A stretch of DNA of 43,145 nucleotides from JBBDIJ01 sp040880485 (GTDB lineage: Bacteria; Bacteroidota; Rhodothermia; Balneolales; Balneolaceae): contig JBBDIJ010000004.1 of assembly GCA_040880485.1 (NCBI GenBank), forward strand, positions 1-43,145. Direction: 5' to 3'. Shown in pieces: positions 7,320-14,703 of the stretch. The translations under genes and the position numbers were made by a program. The stretch's first letter is position 1, and each line of letters opens with the position of its first letter. Under the pieces are notes generated by a model. The model had not been told where the DNA came from and ran no database searches. It saw nothing but the letters and a program-made list of their open reading frames with translations.

Positions 7320-8243
7320 TTACAAAAGATTTCCTGTATTCCCGGTCCCTGTTGGAGGATCTGTTCGGCCCGGGCGGTTCTCAAGTCCACGAGGGGTGCC
7401 CCCCGGAGGTCCGCCGCCAATCTGTCCATTGAAAAGGTTTTGAAGAATCTGGGTAGCGGGTATGTCCGATCGAATCTGTTCTGATACGCCTTCCAGCACA
7501 GATGCTGCCGGCATCCGGCTCCTGCGTTGCGCCAGCTCCATAGCGCCTGGCATTTTCTGAATATCAGTGGCTGTGAACCCGCTCTGTACGGACCGAACGA
7601 TCATATCTCGTGCGACATCAGGCCGGTCTACCCGGCCTGGCAAGTCGGCTGCAATCCGGATGCCAGCAAGAACCGAGGATGGGCGGGATGTGGGAATGAC
7701 ACCACTTTCACTCAGTGAGTTCAGAATGTCCCGTACCAGGTCCGGCCCCTGAAGTTCGGAAGAAGCAATGGCACTCACACGCATCAGATCTTTACGGAAC
7801 TGTTCACGGTCTGTTTGTTCTCCGGATCTTTCGATCATAAGGGAGGCCTCCTCTCTTCCAGCCCACTCCGTTACAAAAGGGGCCACCGATTCGGCACCCT
7901 GCTGCAAGCGGGCTAAAACTGGTTCAATCTGCGGGATCGGAACACCCTTGGCCAGACCCTCCATCGCTTTTTCCAGAATCAATTCACCGGGCAGGTTCTG
8001 CTCGGCCAGTGCAATCGCCGGGCTTAGAATAAGCCCGAGAGAGGGCCCGTCCAGCCTACGCGCTTCTGCTCTTGACAAGAGTTGATTCAGGCTGGAGGGT
8101 TCCAGTCCGGCACTGATGGCAGCATCTCCCCACTGTTCGATAGTTCGGTCCTGGGCGTCAGTTACTGAAGGAAAGTGCAAAAACAGCAAGAACAGCATAG
8201 TTACTGCGGCAGCTTTCGATATTTTATTGTTTCTGTTTTTCAT
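7320..8243 (-). CDS. exported helical protein of unknown function, module 2
   Basis: Protein of 307 residues with a signal peptide (hydrophobic core ~12-24, cleavage near VTDAQ). The mature part is almost entirely predicted helix, arranged as short repeated units of roughly 30-40 residues with recurring patterns such as LILEKAMEGLAKGVP, LVRDILNSLSESGV, VARDMIVRSVQSGF and ASVLEGVSEQIRSD. The C-terminus is a Gly/Pro/Thr-rich low-complexity tail. I recognise no family. It begins 13 nt after the E-set barrel protein on the same strand, so it belongs with sigma module 2. The repeated helices could form a solenoid scaffold. Confidence 0.75.
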   Translation of the reverse strand: MKNRNNKISKAAAVTMLFLLFLHFPSVTDAQDRTIEQWGDAAISAGLEPSSLNQLLSRAEARRLDGPSLGLILSPAIALAEQNLPGELILEKAMEGLAKGVPIPQIEPVLARLQQGAESVAPFVTEWAGREEASLMIERSGEQTDREQFRKDLMRVSAIASSELQGPDLVRDILNSLSESGVIPTSRPSSVLAGIRIAADLPGRVDRPDVARDMIVRSVQSGFTATDIQKMPGAMELAQRRSRMPAASVLEGVSEQIRSDIPATQILQNLFNGQIGGGPPGGTPRGLENRPGRTDPPTGTGNTGNLL

Positions 8244-8256
8244 GGTTTTATCTCCG

Positions 8257-9492
8257 TTATTCTATAAAAATCAATCCGTTGGTTCCGCCAAATCCGTCGC
8301 TAACTGTATAGGTCTGGTCACCAAATTCGATCCACTCCTCTTCATCCCCCTCTGCAAGAAGTACCTTATACTCATAGACTCCCTGTTCAAGGTCCAGTTG
8401 TACGGCGTAACGTCCGGAGGATTGGCGCAAGAGAGGGACTCCCGGATGTTCCCACCCATTAAATGAGCCTGTAATGTAGAGTGCCCCTTCACCGGTGTAG
8501 CGAAGGCGAATAGTCACCGACTGGCCGTTGTTCTGCTCCCACTCCGCTTCAGCCCTGTTACCACCGTTGAGTCGGGGGCGAATGAGGAATCTGAGCCCGG
8601 CCGATAGTTGAGAATCGTGAATAACATCCTCCTGGTGTGAGAAGAGGGCAAGCCTGTCTGCACTCAGAGTAACGGTCATTAAACGATTTAGACGATACTG
8701 AAGAGACACACCCGCCCTTAAAATCCGGTCGGTTTCGATCACTGTACCATTGCCGCCTCCGGGTAATCCAAATCCGCCTTCTTCACTGAGTGAAACACGG
8801 TAACTATCCAGGCTAAATCGCAGGCCGGCCCGCAGATCCGGATTGGGCAGGTGATCGATATGAAACCGGAATCCGGGACTTTGTAGCGGGCGGCTCAGAT
8901 TGCCGAAAATACCACCGCGAACCTGCCAGTTCAGCCTGGGCCAGGTTTCAATCTCTACGCCAAAAAGATCGAATCGAGTGGTTGTATCCTCTTCACCTTC
9001 TGAAACGTTCCCTTTGCGATGATGGATGGTGGATCCGGCGCGGGCACGAACCTGGGTAAAAGGGGTCGGGCTCCAGTATAGTACGGGTTGAACCCACAGC
9101 AGATCCTGATTGGTTGCTGCAGAGAGCCGGCTTCCACCCGTTTCTACACCTGCAGAAAGTCCTGACCCAATGCGGTATCTGTAGTCGATTATTCCGAAAC
9201 CACCCAACAGAGAAGTCCTGTCTCCTAAAAAGGGTTCAAAAAGGGCGCCTCCCGAGAGTGAGAGCACTGCCGATGATCCAAACCTCTCTACTCTGGCCAC
9301 CGGAGAAAGCAGTCCGTACCCACTCCCTGACGTACGATCCCACTCATTCTGGAAAGGTATCAGCAGAGTATTGGTCGAGTATCCGATTCGGGAGTCAACG
9401 AGAAGGAGTGCATCCCATCTGTTGGACTCCTGAGCCGAGATAGCGACAGGTATGAGGGCCAGAAATAGCATGGTTGAGAATCGGCTTGTCAT
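8257..9492 (-). CDS. exported beta-rich protein with C-terminal glycogen-binding (E-set) domain, module 2
   Basis: Protein of 411 residues with a cleavable signal peptide (cleavage near ISAQ, residue ~20). Residues ~25-315 are a run of amphipathic beta strands (GGALFEPFLGD, LSAGVETGGSRL, NWQVRGGIFGNL, RAGLRFSLDSYRVSL, LSAGLRFLIRPRL) resembling an outer-membrane beta-barrel. Residues ~325-411 form an AMPK/isoamylase-type E-set domain: VTIRLRY, ITGSFNGW, GVYEYKVLL, DGFGGTNGLIFIE. The upstream anti-sigma factor ends in the same domain. It lies 11 nt after the anti-sigma gene and 13 nt before the helical gene. I infer an outer-membrane or surface protein; carbohydrate binding is untested. Confidence 0.75.
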   Translation of the reverse strand: MTSRFSTMLFLALIPVAISAQESNRWDALLLVDSRIGYSTNTLLIPFQNEWDRTSGSGYGLLSPVARVERFGSSAVLSLSGGALFEPFLGDRTSLLGGFGIIDYRYRIGSGLSAGVETGGSRLSAATNQDLLWVQPVLYWSPTPFTQVRARAGSTIHHRKGNVSEGEEDTTTRFDLFGVEIETWPRLNWQVRGGIFGNLSRPLQSPGFRFHIDHLPNPDLRAGLRFSLDSYRVSLSEEGGFGLPGGGNGTVIETDRILRAGVSLQYRLNRLMTVTLSADRLALFSHQEDVIHDSQLSAGLRFLIRPRLNGGNRAEAEWEQNNGQSVTIRLRYTGEGALYITGSFNGWEHPGVPLLRQSSGRYAVQLDLEQGVYEYKVLLAEGDEEEWIEFGDQTYTVSDGFGGTNGLIFIE

Positions 9493-9503
9493 AAAACAGC
9501 TTG

Positions 9504-10211
9504 TTATAAAATCAGTATCGCGTTTTCATTGCCAAAACCGTCGTTCCGGCGAATTTCGGCGAGGGGATCCGTGACCCACTCTTCACCGTTTCGAATAAAC
9601 ATGTAGCGCTGCTCTCCACGTGGGACAGGAATAAGGCCTGTCCAGACCTGTTGTCCACCAACATGTTCCGAACTCAGTTCCACAGGATCCCAATCGCTGA
9701 AATCTCCGGCAACTGCAATCGATTGGGCACTTTCGTCCAGATAGACAAAACGGATCCATACTTCCTGTTCCTCGACGGGCACTGCCTCGCTGATAAGGCT
9801 GTCGGTGATGGTATCCTCACCGGACAGTGAAACATCTCCGGTTCGCATGGGCAGCGCAACCAACAGAGCGAGAAGCAGAGCAGCCGCAATTCCGTAAACA
9901 GGACGAAAAGGTATATGTATGGGTGTAAGAAGCCGGGTAGTCAGGCGGTTTCGGTTCGCCTCTTCGGAGTGTCGGATTTCGCTGGCAGCGATTCTCTCCA
10001 TGACCCGATCCGAAAAATGGTCCGGTACAGGATCTGTTTTCTCACTACCCATGAATGAGGCCGCCCGCGTCAAATGGTGTTCAAATTGCAGCAGTTCTCT
10101 CAACTCCGGCTCCTCAGCGATCCGGTGAAGAGCGTCTCGCTCCTCATCCGGGGCAAGTTCGCCGTCGAGAAATCGTTGAACCTCCTCTTCCAGTTTGCTC
10201 TTTCTATTCAT
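9504..10211 (-). CDS. transmembrane anti-sigma factor with periplasmic glycogen-binding-like E-set domain, module 2
   Basis: Protein of 235 residues starting within the sigma gene (ATGA overlap, 4 nt). Residues 1-50 (VQRFLDGELAPDEERDALHRIAEEPELRELLQFEHHL) resemble the cytoplasmic sigma-binding region of anti-sigma factors but lack the zinc-binding HxxxCxxC motif. One membrane helix lies near 104-121. The periplasmic part is an E-set domain at about 150-235: VWIRFVY, IAVAGDFSDWDP, GEQRYMFIRNGEEW, NDGFGNENAILIL. The natural reading is that the E-set domain senses an envelope signal and controls release of the sigma factor. The same domain ends the next gene's product. The anti-sigma role is inferred from position and layout. 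Confidence 0.8.
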   Translation of the reverse strand: MNRKSKLEEEVQRFLDGELAPDEERDALHRIAEEPELRELLQFEHHLTRAASFMGSEKTDPVPDHFSDRVMERIAASEIRHSEEANRNRLTTRLLTPIHIPFRPVYGIAAALLLALLVALPMRTGDVSLSGEDTITDSLISEAVPVEEQEVWIRFVYLDESAQSIAVAGDFSDWDPVELSSEHVGGQQVWTGLIPVPRGEQRYMFIRNGEEWVTDPLAEIRRNDGFGNENAILIL

Positions 10212-10777
10212 GATGGACTCCGGTTTTGAATGATCTCTTTAAGCTCTTTTTTTGCCCGGTGTACCCGAACTTTCAGGGCACCGACTCCAACACCGAGACG
10301 TTCTGATATCGCTTCATATCTCATCCCATCCCTGTATTTTAAAAGGAAGGGTTCTGCATACTCCGATTTCAGTTTGCCCAGTGCCCCGTTCAGCAGCTCT
10401 ATCTGCTCGCGGGTTTCCAGTTCGCTGTAGGGGGTCTCTTCGGACTCGCCCAACAGTTTCTCCTCCGCTTCAGGAGAGAGGTCGCTGAACCTGCGGTTCC
10501 TGTAATGTGTACTTCTTGTATAGTCGCGACAGTGATTCATAGCAAGGCTGTAGAGCCAGGAGGAGAATCGCGATCGGTACTCAAACAGTTCCAGCTTCTC
10601 ATATGCTTTCACAAAGATCTGCTGGGAGAGTTCATCTGCTTCATCGGGGTCCCGTTCAAACGAATACACTACATGAAACACCATGGGGGAATATCGATCC
10701 ACAAGGGTTCTGTATGCTTCGCGCTCCCCTTCAAGCACACACTTAACTATATTTTCGTCAGTCTGTGTCACATCCAT
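10208..10777 (-). CDS. ECF-family RNA polymerase sigma factor (module 2)
   Basis: Sigma-70 family protein of 189 residues. Region 2 lies at about residues 22-95 (YRTLVDRYSPMVFHVVYSFERDPDEADELSQQIFVKAYEKL...SSWLYSLAMNHCRDYTR). Region 4 lies at about 130-183 (ALGKLKSEYAEPFLLKYRDGMRYEAISERLGVGVGALKVRVHRAKKEL) with a clear helix-turn-helix. Wording is closer to RpoE/SigW-type ECF factors than the factor of module 1, so the two are not recent duplicates. It overlaps its anti-sigma gene by 4 nt. A possible ECF-type promoter sits immediately upstream, suggesting autoregulation. Confidence 0.92.
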   Translation of the reverse strand: MDVTQTDENIVKCVLEGEREAYRTLVDRYSPMVFHVVYSFERDPDEADELSQQIFVKAYEKLELFEYRSRFSSWLYSLAMNHCRDYTRSTHYRNRRFSDLSPEAEEKLLGESEETPYSELETREQIELLNGALGKLKSEYAEPFLLKYRDGMRYEAISERLGVGVGALKVRVHRAKKELKEIIQNRSPS

Positions 10778-10779
10778 AG

Positions 10780-10804
10780 GACGTTGATACCCTGAAATGG
10801 TTAC
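10780..10804 (-). promoter_or_regulatory. possible ECF-type promoter of sigma module 2
   Basis: On the minus strand GTAACC (10804-10799) is followed after 15 nt by CGTC (10783-10780), resembling the AAC-type -35 and CGTC -10 of many ECF promoters. The -10 lies only 2 nt before the annotated ATG, so a transcript from it would be leaderless or start just inside the gene. This weakens the call or implies a slightly later start codon. Confidence 0.3.
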
Positions 10805-10857
10805 AGCTTTTTTTATTTCGGTAAGGAGTGGATCTCTTCAGGAAGCGTGACTTCTTT

Positions 10858-13845
10858 CTATTCCCCGAACAAATCTGGTCGACCTGATGAATCAGCAATC
10901 GCGTCCAGATGTTCATGAAGCGATGGATCCAGATGCTGTTTCAGACTCCCGATAGAGTTCAAATCCGATTCTGAAAAGCGCGGAGGTTCCGACTCACTCC
11001 ACGCCTCAGCCATTCCCTCAAGCACACCATTCGCAATGGCCATATCGCCATCCGGCAGAAGCAGAAGAATCTCTGTAATATCTTCTGTCTCAGTAGTCTC
11101 CAGAGCAAAGTGTCGTGATATTCGCTCAACTGTGGCCGATATATCGTCCCGGAGATCATCTGACATCTCTGAAGGCAAGGAGCTGCGGCTCAGAGTACGT
11201 AAAAAGTGAAAGCTGTTTGGAGCGGCCGCGGCAGCTACGGCGTCCCGTAGCCAGCGATCGCTGGCTACATCGTTTTGAATCAGTAATCGTGCCGCAGCGT
11301 GGCCCACCCGACTGGATGAAGGCATCTCTGCCACAGATAAAAGTGTGGTAAGCAAGAGCCGAGCGTCGCCTGCCCGCCGATACACTTCAGGTGTTCTATA
11401 GCCGGTTGGCACTGGAAAGTCGGGGTTGGGAAGCAGGCCGGTTCTGAGAACTTCCTCAAGGGTTTCCCTCGTTTTAGGCAGAACTTGCAGAGCTGCTCGC
11501 CGGACAGAGACAGAGGGGTGATAGAGGGCACTGTATGCTGCATTTAGTGCGGTCCGGTCCGACCCGTCCAGCCTTCCCAGACCGTGCAGGGTCCAGAGGG
11601 CGTGCAGGGCACCCGGGTTCAGGCCGGCCTCACTGACCTGCAGGTCGGCTACCAATTCGAGAAGTGCGGGAACGGCCTCGTCGTCGCTGCGCTCTACCAA
11701 CAATCTCTGTGACGTCAATCGCCAGAAGAGATTCTCATGCTGCAACGTAGCCACCAACTCCCGGGTGGTAGCACCTTCCAGTGAAAAACGGGAATCTGAT
11801 TCGGTACCGTTATAGACAACCCGGTACACTCTTCCATGCTCACGATCTCGGATATCGGAAATAAAAGCGTTACCCTCCCCGCGTTCAGCCCCCTCCGCAT
11901 AGGGTGAGGTGATGTGTTGAACCAGAAGATTCTGCCAGTCCAAAACCCAGACAGCTCCATCGGGGCCTGTTTTCGTTTGAACAGGTGAGAACCACTCGTC
12001 CCGGGTTGCCAGGAAATTGCGGGCATTCAGAGCTTGCCAGCTGCTGCCTGAGGGCTCAAGGATAAACTCACCCAGAAGGTGTCCGGTCGCTTCACCTACG
12101 AAGGCTCTGCGATTCCAGTACTCTTCCGGAAAGGAACGTGCTGTGTAGATGTGGAATCCTGAAGCTCCCGTATAGCGGCCAATTTGATCGATCTGACGCA
12201 CGTCACTGACGATTGGAAAGATGCGGGAGTGATTGGCTATCATGGGAAGACGAGGAGTGCCTCCGGACCCATTAAGGAGGTGGTAGTACCGGTTCGGAAC
12301 CGCAATGTGAACAGCAGGGTTGTCGTTGGCCGTGGATCCGAATACCTCTCCCTCTTCATTGAAAGTGAGGCCCCACGTGTTGTTTGTGGTGTTGGAGATG
12401 AACTCCAGACTACTTCCGTCCGGCTTAAAACGATAGAAACCGCTGCTGAACCGGTGCTGATCACCGCCGACAGTGCCTTCGAAAGCAGAGTAGCCAACCG
12501 CTCCCCAAATCTGATTGTCGAACCCGTACTGCAGGTTCCCGGGCCCGGCATGGGTATCGAAGGTTCCCCAGCCTGTAAAGAGAACCTCTCTCTTATCGGC
12601 TGTCCCATCTCCATTGGTATCCTTCAGATAGAGGATATCCGGCGCCTGGGCCACAAGAACTCCATCCTTGTAGTGTGTGAGACTGGTTGCGATGTTCAGT
12701 CCGCTGGCCCAGATAGTGACTTGATCAGCCTTTCCGTCTCCGTTCGTGTCCTCAAGTATTTTGATCTTGTCATTTCCGATTCGGTCCGGTGCAAAATCGT
12801 TGGGGTAGTCGATCGTTTCAAGTACCCAAAGCCGGCCTCTCTCGTCCCACGCCATATCCACCGGATTTACGATATCGGGTTCAGAAGCGAAGAGTTCGAC
12901 AGAGAAACCCGGCTTGGCTACTACATGTTCACGTGCATCCTCCGGGAGAAGGGGCTTCTGGTCCGATGTGAATCTGTCGCCGGCCCGGCGCCACCCGGCA
13001 CCAAATGGGAAAATGAGAAGTTCCTCATTCCCATAGGTGAGTTCCGGAGGGCTGAAATCTCTTTCCAGAGCTGCAGGCCCGGCAGCCCACCGGATTGCAC
13101 GTTCGATGAGCTCATGAAATCCCGGGTTCCCCCATGTGTGTTGGTTATGACCCCAGGCGGTGTAGAAAACCCGCCCCTCTCCATGGGTTCGCACCCATGT
13201 CCAGGGCTCCGCATGCTCCCCGTCCATTCGAACCGAGAGAACGGTTTTGTCCGGATTGTGCTTCATATGTATGTAGGTTTCATCCGGACTCTCGAAGGGG
13301 GCAAGGTCCTTCATAATAGGATGATCCGGCTCTGATCGTATCGTGCGTACTGTATCGTATCCATGGCTGAGGAAGGATCCGCCAACCAGGCTGATCCAGG
13401 CGTCTGAGTACTTGAACTGACCGCCGCCTGAATGAATGGCAATCAATCCACCACCCTCCTCGACATAATTGAGCAGGTTGCGCTCTTGGTTTGTAGAAAG
13501 CTCGATACGATTGCCATAAGTGATAAGAAGTGAATATCGATTCAGGTTTTCCGGATTAAGCTCTTCCATCCGGTCGGTGTAGTGAATTTGGATGCCCCGT
13601 TCCGACAAGTAGGGGATCAGTTGTTGGACTCGAGCTTCCGGTTGGTGTTGACCGTTGTCTCCCAGAAAGAGGGCATGAAGATAGCGGGAGTCACTTTCAC
13701 CTGAGTGGGTAGTCGTACTGATCGAGGTGTTGTTTTCGGCCTGCTGCTCCTGGGAAGTAGAGATGCCAGAGGTTGAAGTGCAGGCAAAAAGAGCCAGGGA
13801 CAGTAAAAAGAGAATTGGAGTGGCGAGAGCCTGGCGGATGGTCAT
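10858..13845 (-). CDS. ThuA / PVC-type beta-propeller dehydrogenase-like / HEAT-repeat lipoprotein
   Basis: Large envelope protein of 995 residues. The lipoprotein signal ends at Cys22 (LALFAC), and this is the only cysteine in the protein. Domains in order: a ThuA-like glutamine-amidotransferase fold (about 55-255; GGGLIAIHSGGGQF, GRVFYTAWGHNQHTWGNPGF), a six-bladed propeller of the membrane-bound dehydrogenase type (about 300-690; GFSVELFASEPDIVNPVDMAW, two DTNGDG calcium-type loops), and helical HEAT-like repeats to the end. Relatives often end in a c-type cytochrome; with no CxxCH here, a heme domain is absent. ThuA proteins are linked to sugar catabolism, so sugar oxidation or glycan turnover is plausible. 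Activity is inferred. Confidence 0.82.
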   Translation of the reverse strand: MTIRQALATPILFLLSLALFACTSTSGISTSQEQQAENNTSISTTTHSGESDSRYLHALFLGDNGQHQPEARVQQLIPYLSERGIQIHYTDRMEELNPENLNRYSLLITYGNRIELSTNQERNLLNYVEEGGGLIAIHSGGGQFKYSDAWISLVGGSFLSHGYDTVRTIRSEPDHPIMKDLAPFESPDETYIHMKHNPDKTVLSVRMDGEHAEPWTWVRTHGEGRVFYTAWGHNQHTWGNPGFHELIERAIRWAAGPAALERDFSPPELTYGNEELLIFPFGAGWRRAGDRFTSDQKPLLPEDAREHVVAKPGFSVELFASEPDIVNPVDMAWDERGRLWVLETIDYPNDFAPDRIGNDKIKILEDTNGDGKADQVTIWASGLNIATSLTHYKDGVLVAQAPDILYLKDTNGDGTADKREVLFTGWGTFDTHAGPGNLQYGFDNQIWGAVGYSAFEGTVGGDQHRFSSGFYRFKPDGSSLEFISNTTNNTWGLTFNEEGEVFGSTANDNPAVHIAVPNRYYHLLNGSGGTPRLPMIANHSRIFPIVSDVRQIDQIGRYTGASGFHIYTARSFPEEYWNRRAFVGEATGHLLGEFILEPSGSSWQALNARNFLATRDEWFSPVQTKTGPDGAVWVLDWQNLLVQHITSPYAEGAERGEGNAFISDIRDREHGRVYRVVYNGTESDSRFSLEGATTRELVATLQHENLFWRLTSQRLLVERSDDEAVPALLELVADLQVSEAGLNPGALHALWTLHGLGRLDGSDRTALNAAYSALYHPSVSVRRAALQVLPKTRETLEEVLRTGLLPNPDFPVPTGYRTPEVYRRAGDARLLLTTLLSVAEMPSSSRVGHAAARLLIQNDVASDRWLRDAVAAAAAPNSFHFLRTLSRSSLPSEMSDDLRDDISATVERISRHFALETTETEDITEILLLLPDGDMAIANGVLEGMAEAWSESEPPRFSESDLNSIGSLKQHLDPSLHEHLDAIADSSGRPDLFGE

Positions 13846-14010
13846 AGCGGCAGGTGAATTATGTTAAGGAAATGGAATAAGAAATCGCCTCTAAATATGG
13901 CAATACAGTGGCAGATCGCAAAACCTTCTGGTATTATTCTTCTGAAATCTCTTTATTGAGTGTAGAAATGCATGAAGCGTATTTGAATCCTGTAACTCAT
14001 TTGGGGGTTT

Positions 14011-14394
14011 ATGGTGAAAAACGCAATATTCTTACTTCTCTTTTCATTGACAGTGGCTTGGCTCCCAACCGGATCTGTACAGGGCCAAACTGTGGCAGAC
14101 ACGCTTTTCTACGTGGTACATGCCGGCATGATAGACAACGTGTGGGCAACTGAGGATGAAGACCGGGAACGCTACTCGATCGAAATACGGTTGAGGAACA
14201 GGTTTCACGGAGATCTGGAAGAGAAGACCCAAATGTATCCTGAAGGCTATCTTGCTATCGTCTATTCCGGGGATGTGATCTCACCCGATCTGCAAAAAAT
14301 TGAGCACCCGATTCAAGATGGCAGGATTTCGATTCGATGGTTCAGTTCCAAATTGGAAGTAAGAAAACTGAAACGCCGGATTGTATCTGAATGA
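14011..14394 (+). CDS. small exported protein of unknown function
   Basis: Protein of 127 residues with a signal peptide (FLLLFSLTVAWLPTGSVQGQ, cleavage near residue 26) and a GGGGG ribosome site 4 nt before the ATG. The mature ~100 residues look like a small mixed alpha/beta domain with several beta strands (TLFYVVHAGMIDNVW, YSIEIRLRNRF, GYLAIVYSGDVI, RISIRWFSSKLEVRKL). I recognise no family or catalytic motif. It stands alone between the divergent ThuA gene and a convergent tRNA gene whose terminator hairpin could also end it. Confidence 0.65.
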   Translation: MVKNAIFLLLFSLTVAWLPTGSVQGQTVADTLFYVVHAGMIDNVWATEDEDRERYSIEIRLRNRFHGDLEEKTQMYPEGYLAIVYSGDVISPDLQKIEHPIQDGRISIRWFSSKLEVRKLKRRIVSE

Positions 14395-14430
14395 TGGGTC
14401 AGGTTTTTACCAGTTGAATATATTATCAAT

Positions 14431-14467
14431 AAAAAAAGCCCTGTAAATCATATACTTACAGGGCTTT
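14431..14467 (-). terminator. intrinsic terminator of tRNA-Arg (bidirectional)
   Basis: The arms AAAGCCCTGTAA and TTACAGGGCTTT form a perfect stem with an 8- to 9-nt loop. Seven A on the plus strand (14431-14437) give a T-run for minus-strand transcripts. It lies 4 nt beyond the tRNA 3' end and may also stop the plus-strand gene ending at 14394. Confidence 0.85.
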
Positions 14468-14471
14468 AATG

Positions 14472-14545
<74 letters not shown>

Positions 14546-14603
14546 ATTTGAAAGCTCCCGGCTGACCCTCATACCGCCAAACTTTCTCAGGTAAAACAGA
14601 TCC

Positions 14604-14635
14604 CAAAAATACGCCTTTTTGCATTCCGGTTCAAA
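14604..14635 (-). promoter_or_regulatory. Bacteroidota-type promoter of tRNA-Arg
   Basis: On the minus strand TTTG (14635-14632) is followed after 20 nt by TATTTTTG (14611-14604), an exact match to the Bacteroidota TTTG / TAnnTTTG consensus. The element ends 58 nt before the tRNA 5' end, leaving a leader of about 50 nt to be removed. The match also supports the taxonomic reading. Confidence 0.65.
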
Positions 14636-14703
14636 CCGTGAGAGTCATTTCCTTCGTGGTCATCCGTACTATTCAGGGCTTGAATGGTGTACATGCCCCG
14701 ATA

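Noticed and set aside
12184..13335. 383-codon open frame on the plus strand inside the ThuA/propeller gene
   Set aside because: It is antisense to a gene with clear domains. Its translation has no family motif, signal peptide or ribosome site, and it is rich in residues produced by reading the codon bias backwards.
10858..13845. c-type cytochrome domain in the ThuA/propeller protein
   Set aside because: No CxxCH motif; the only cysteine is in the lipobox.
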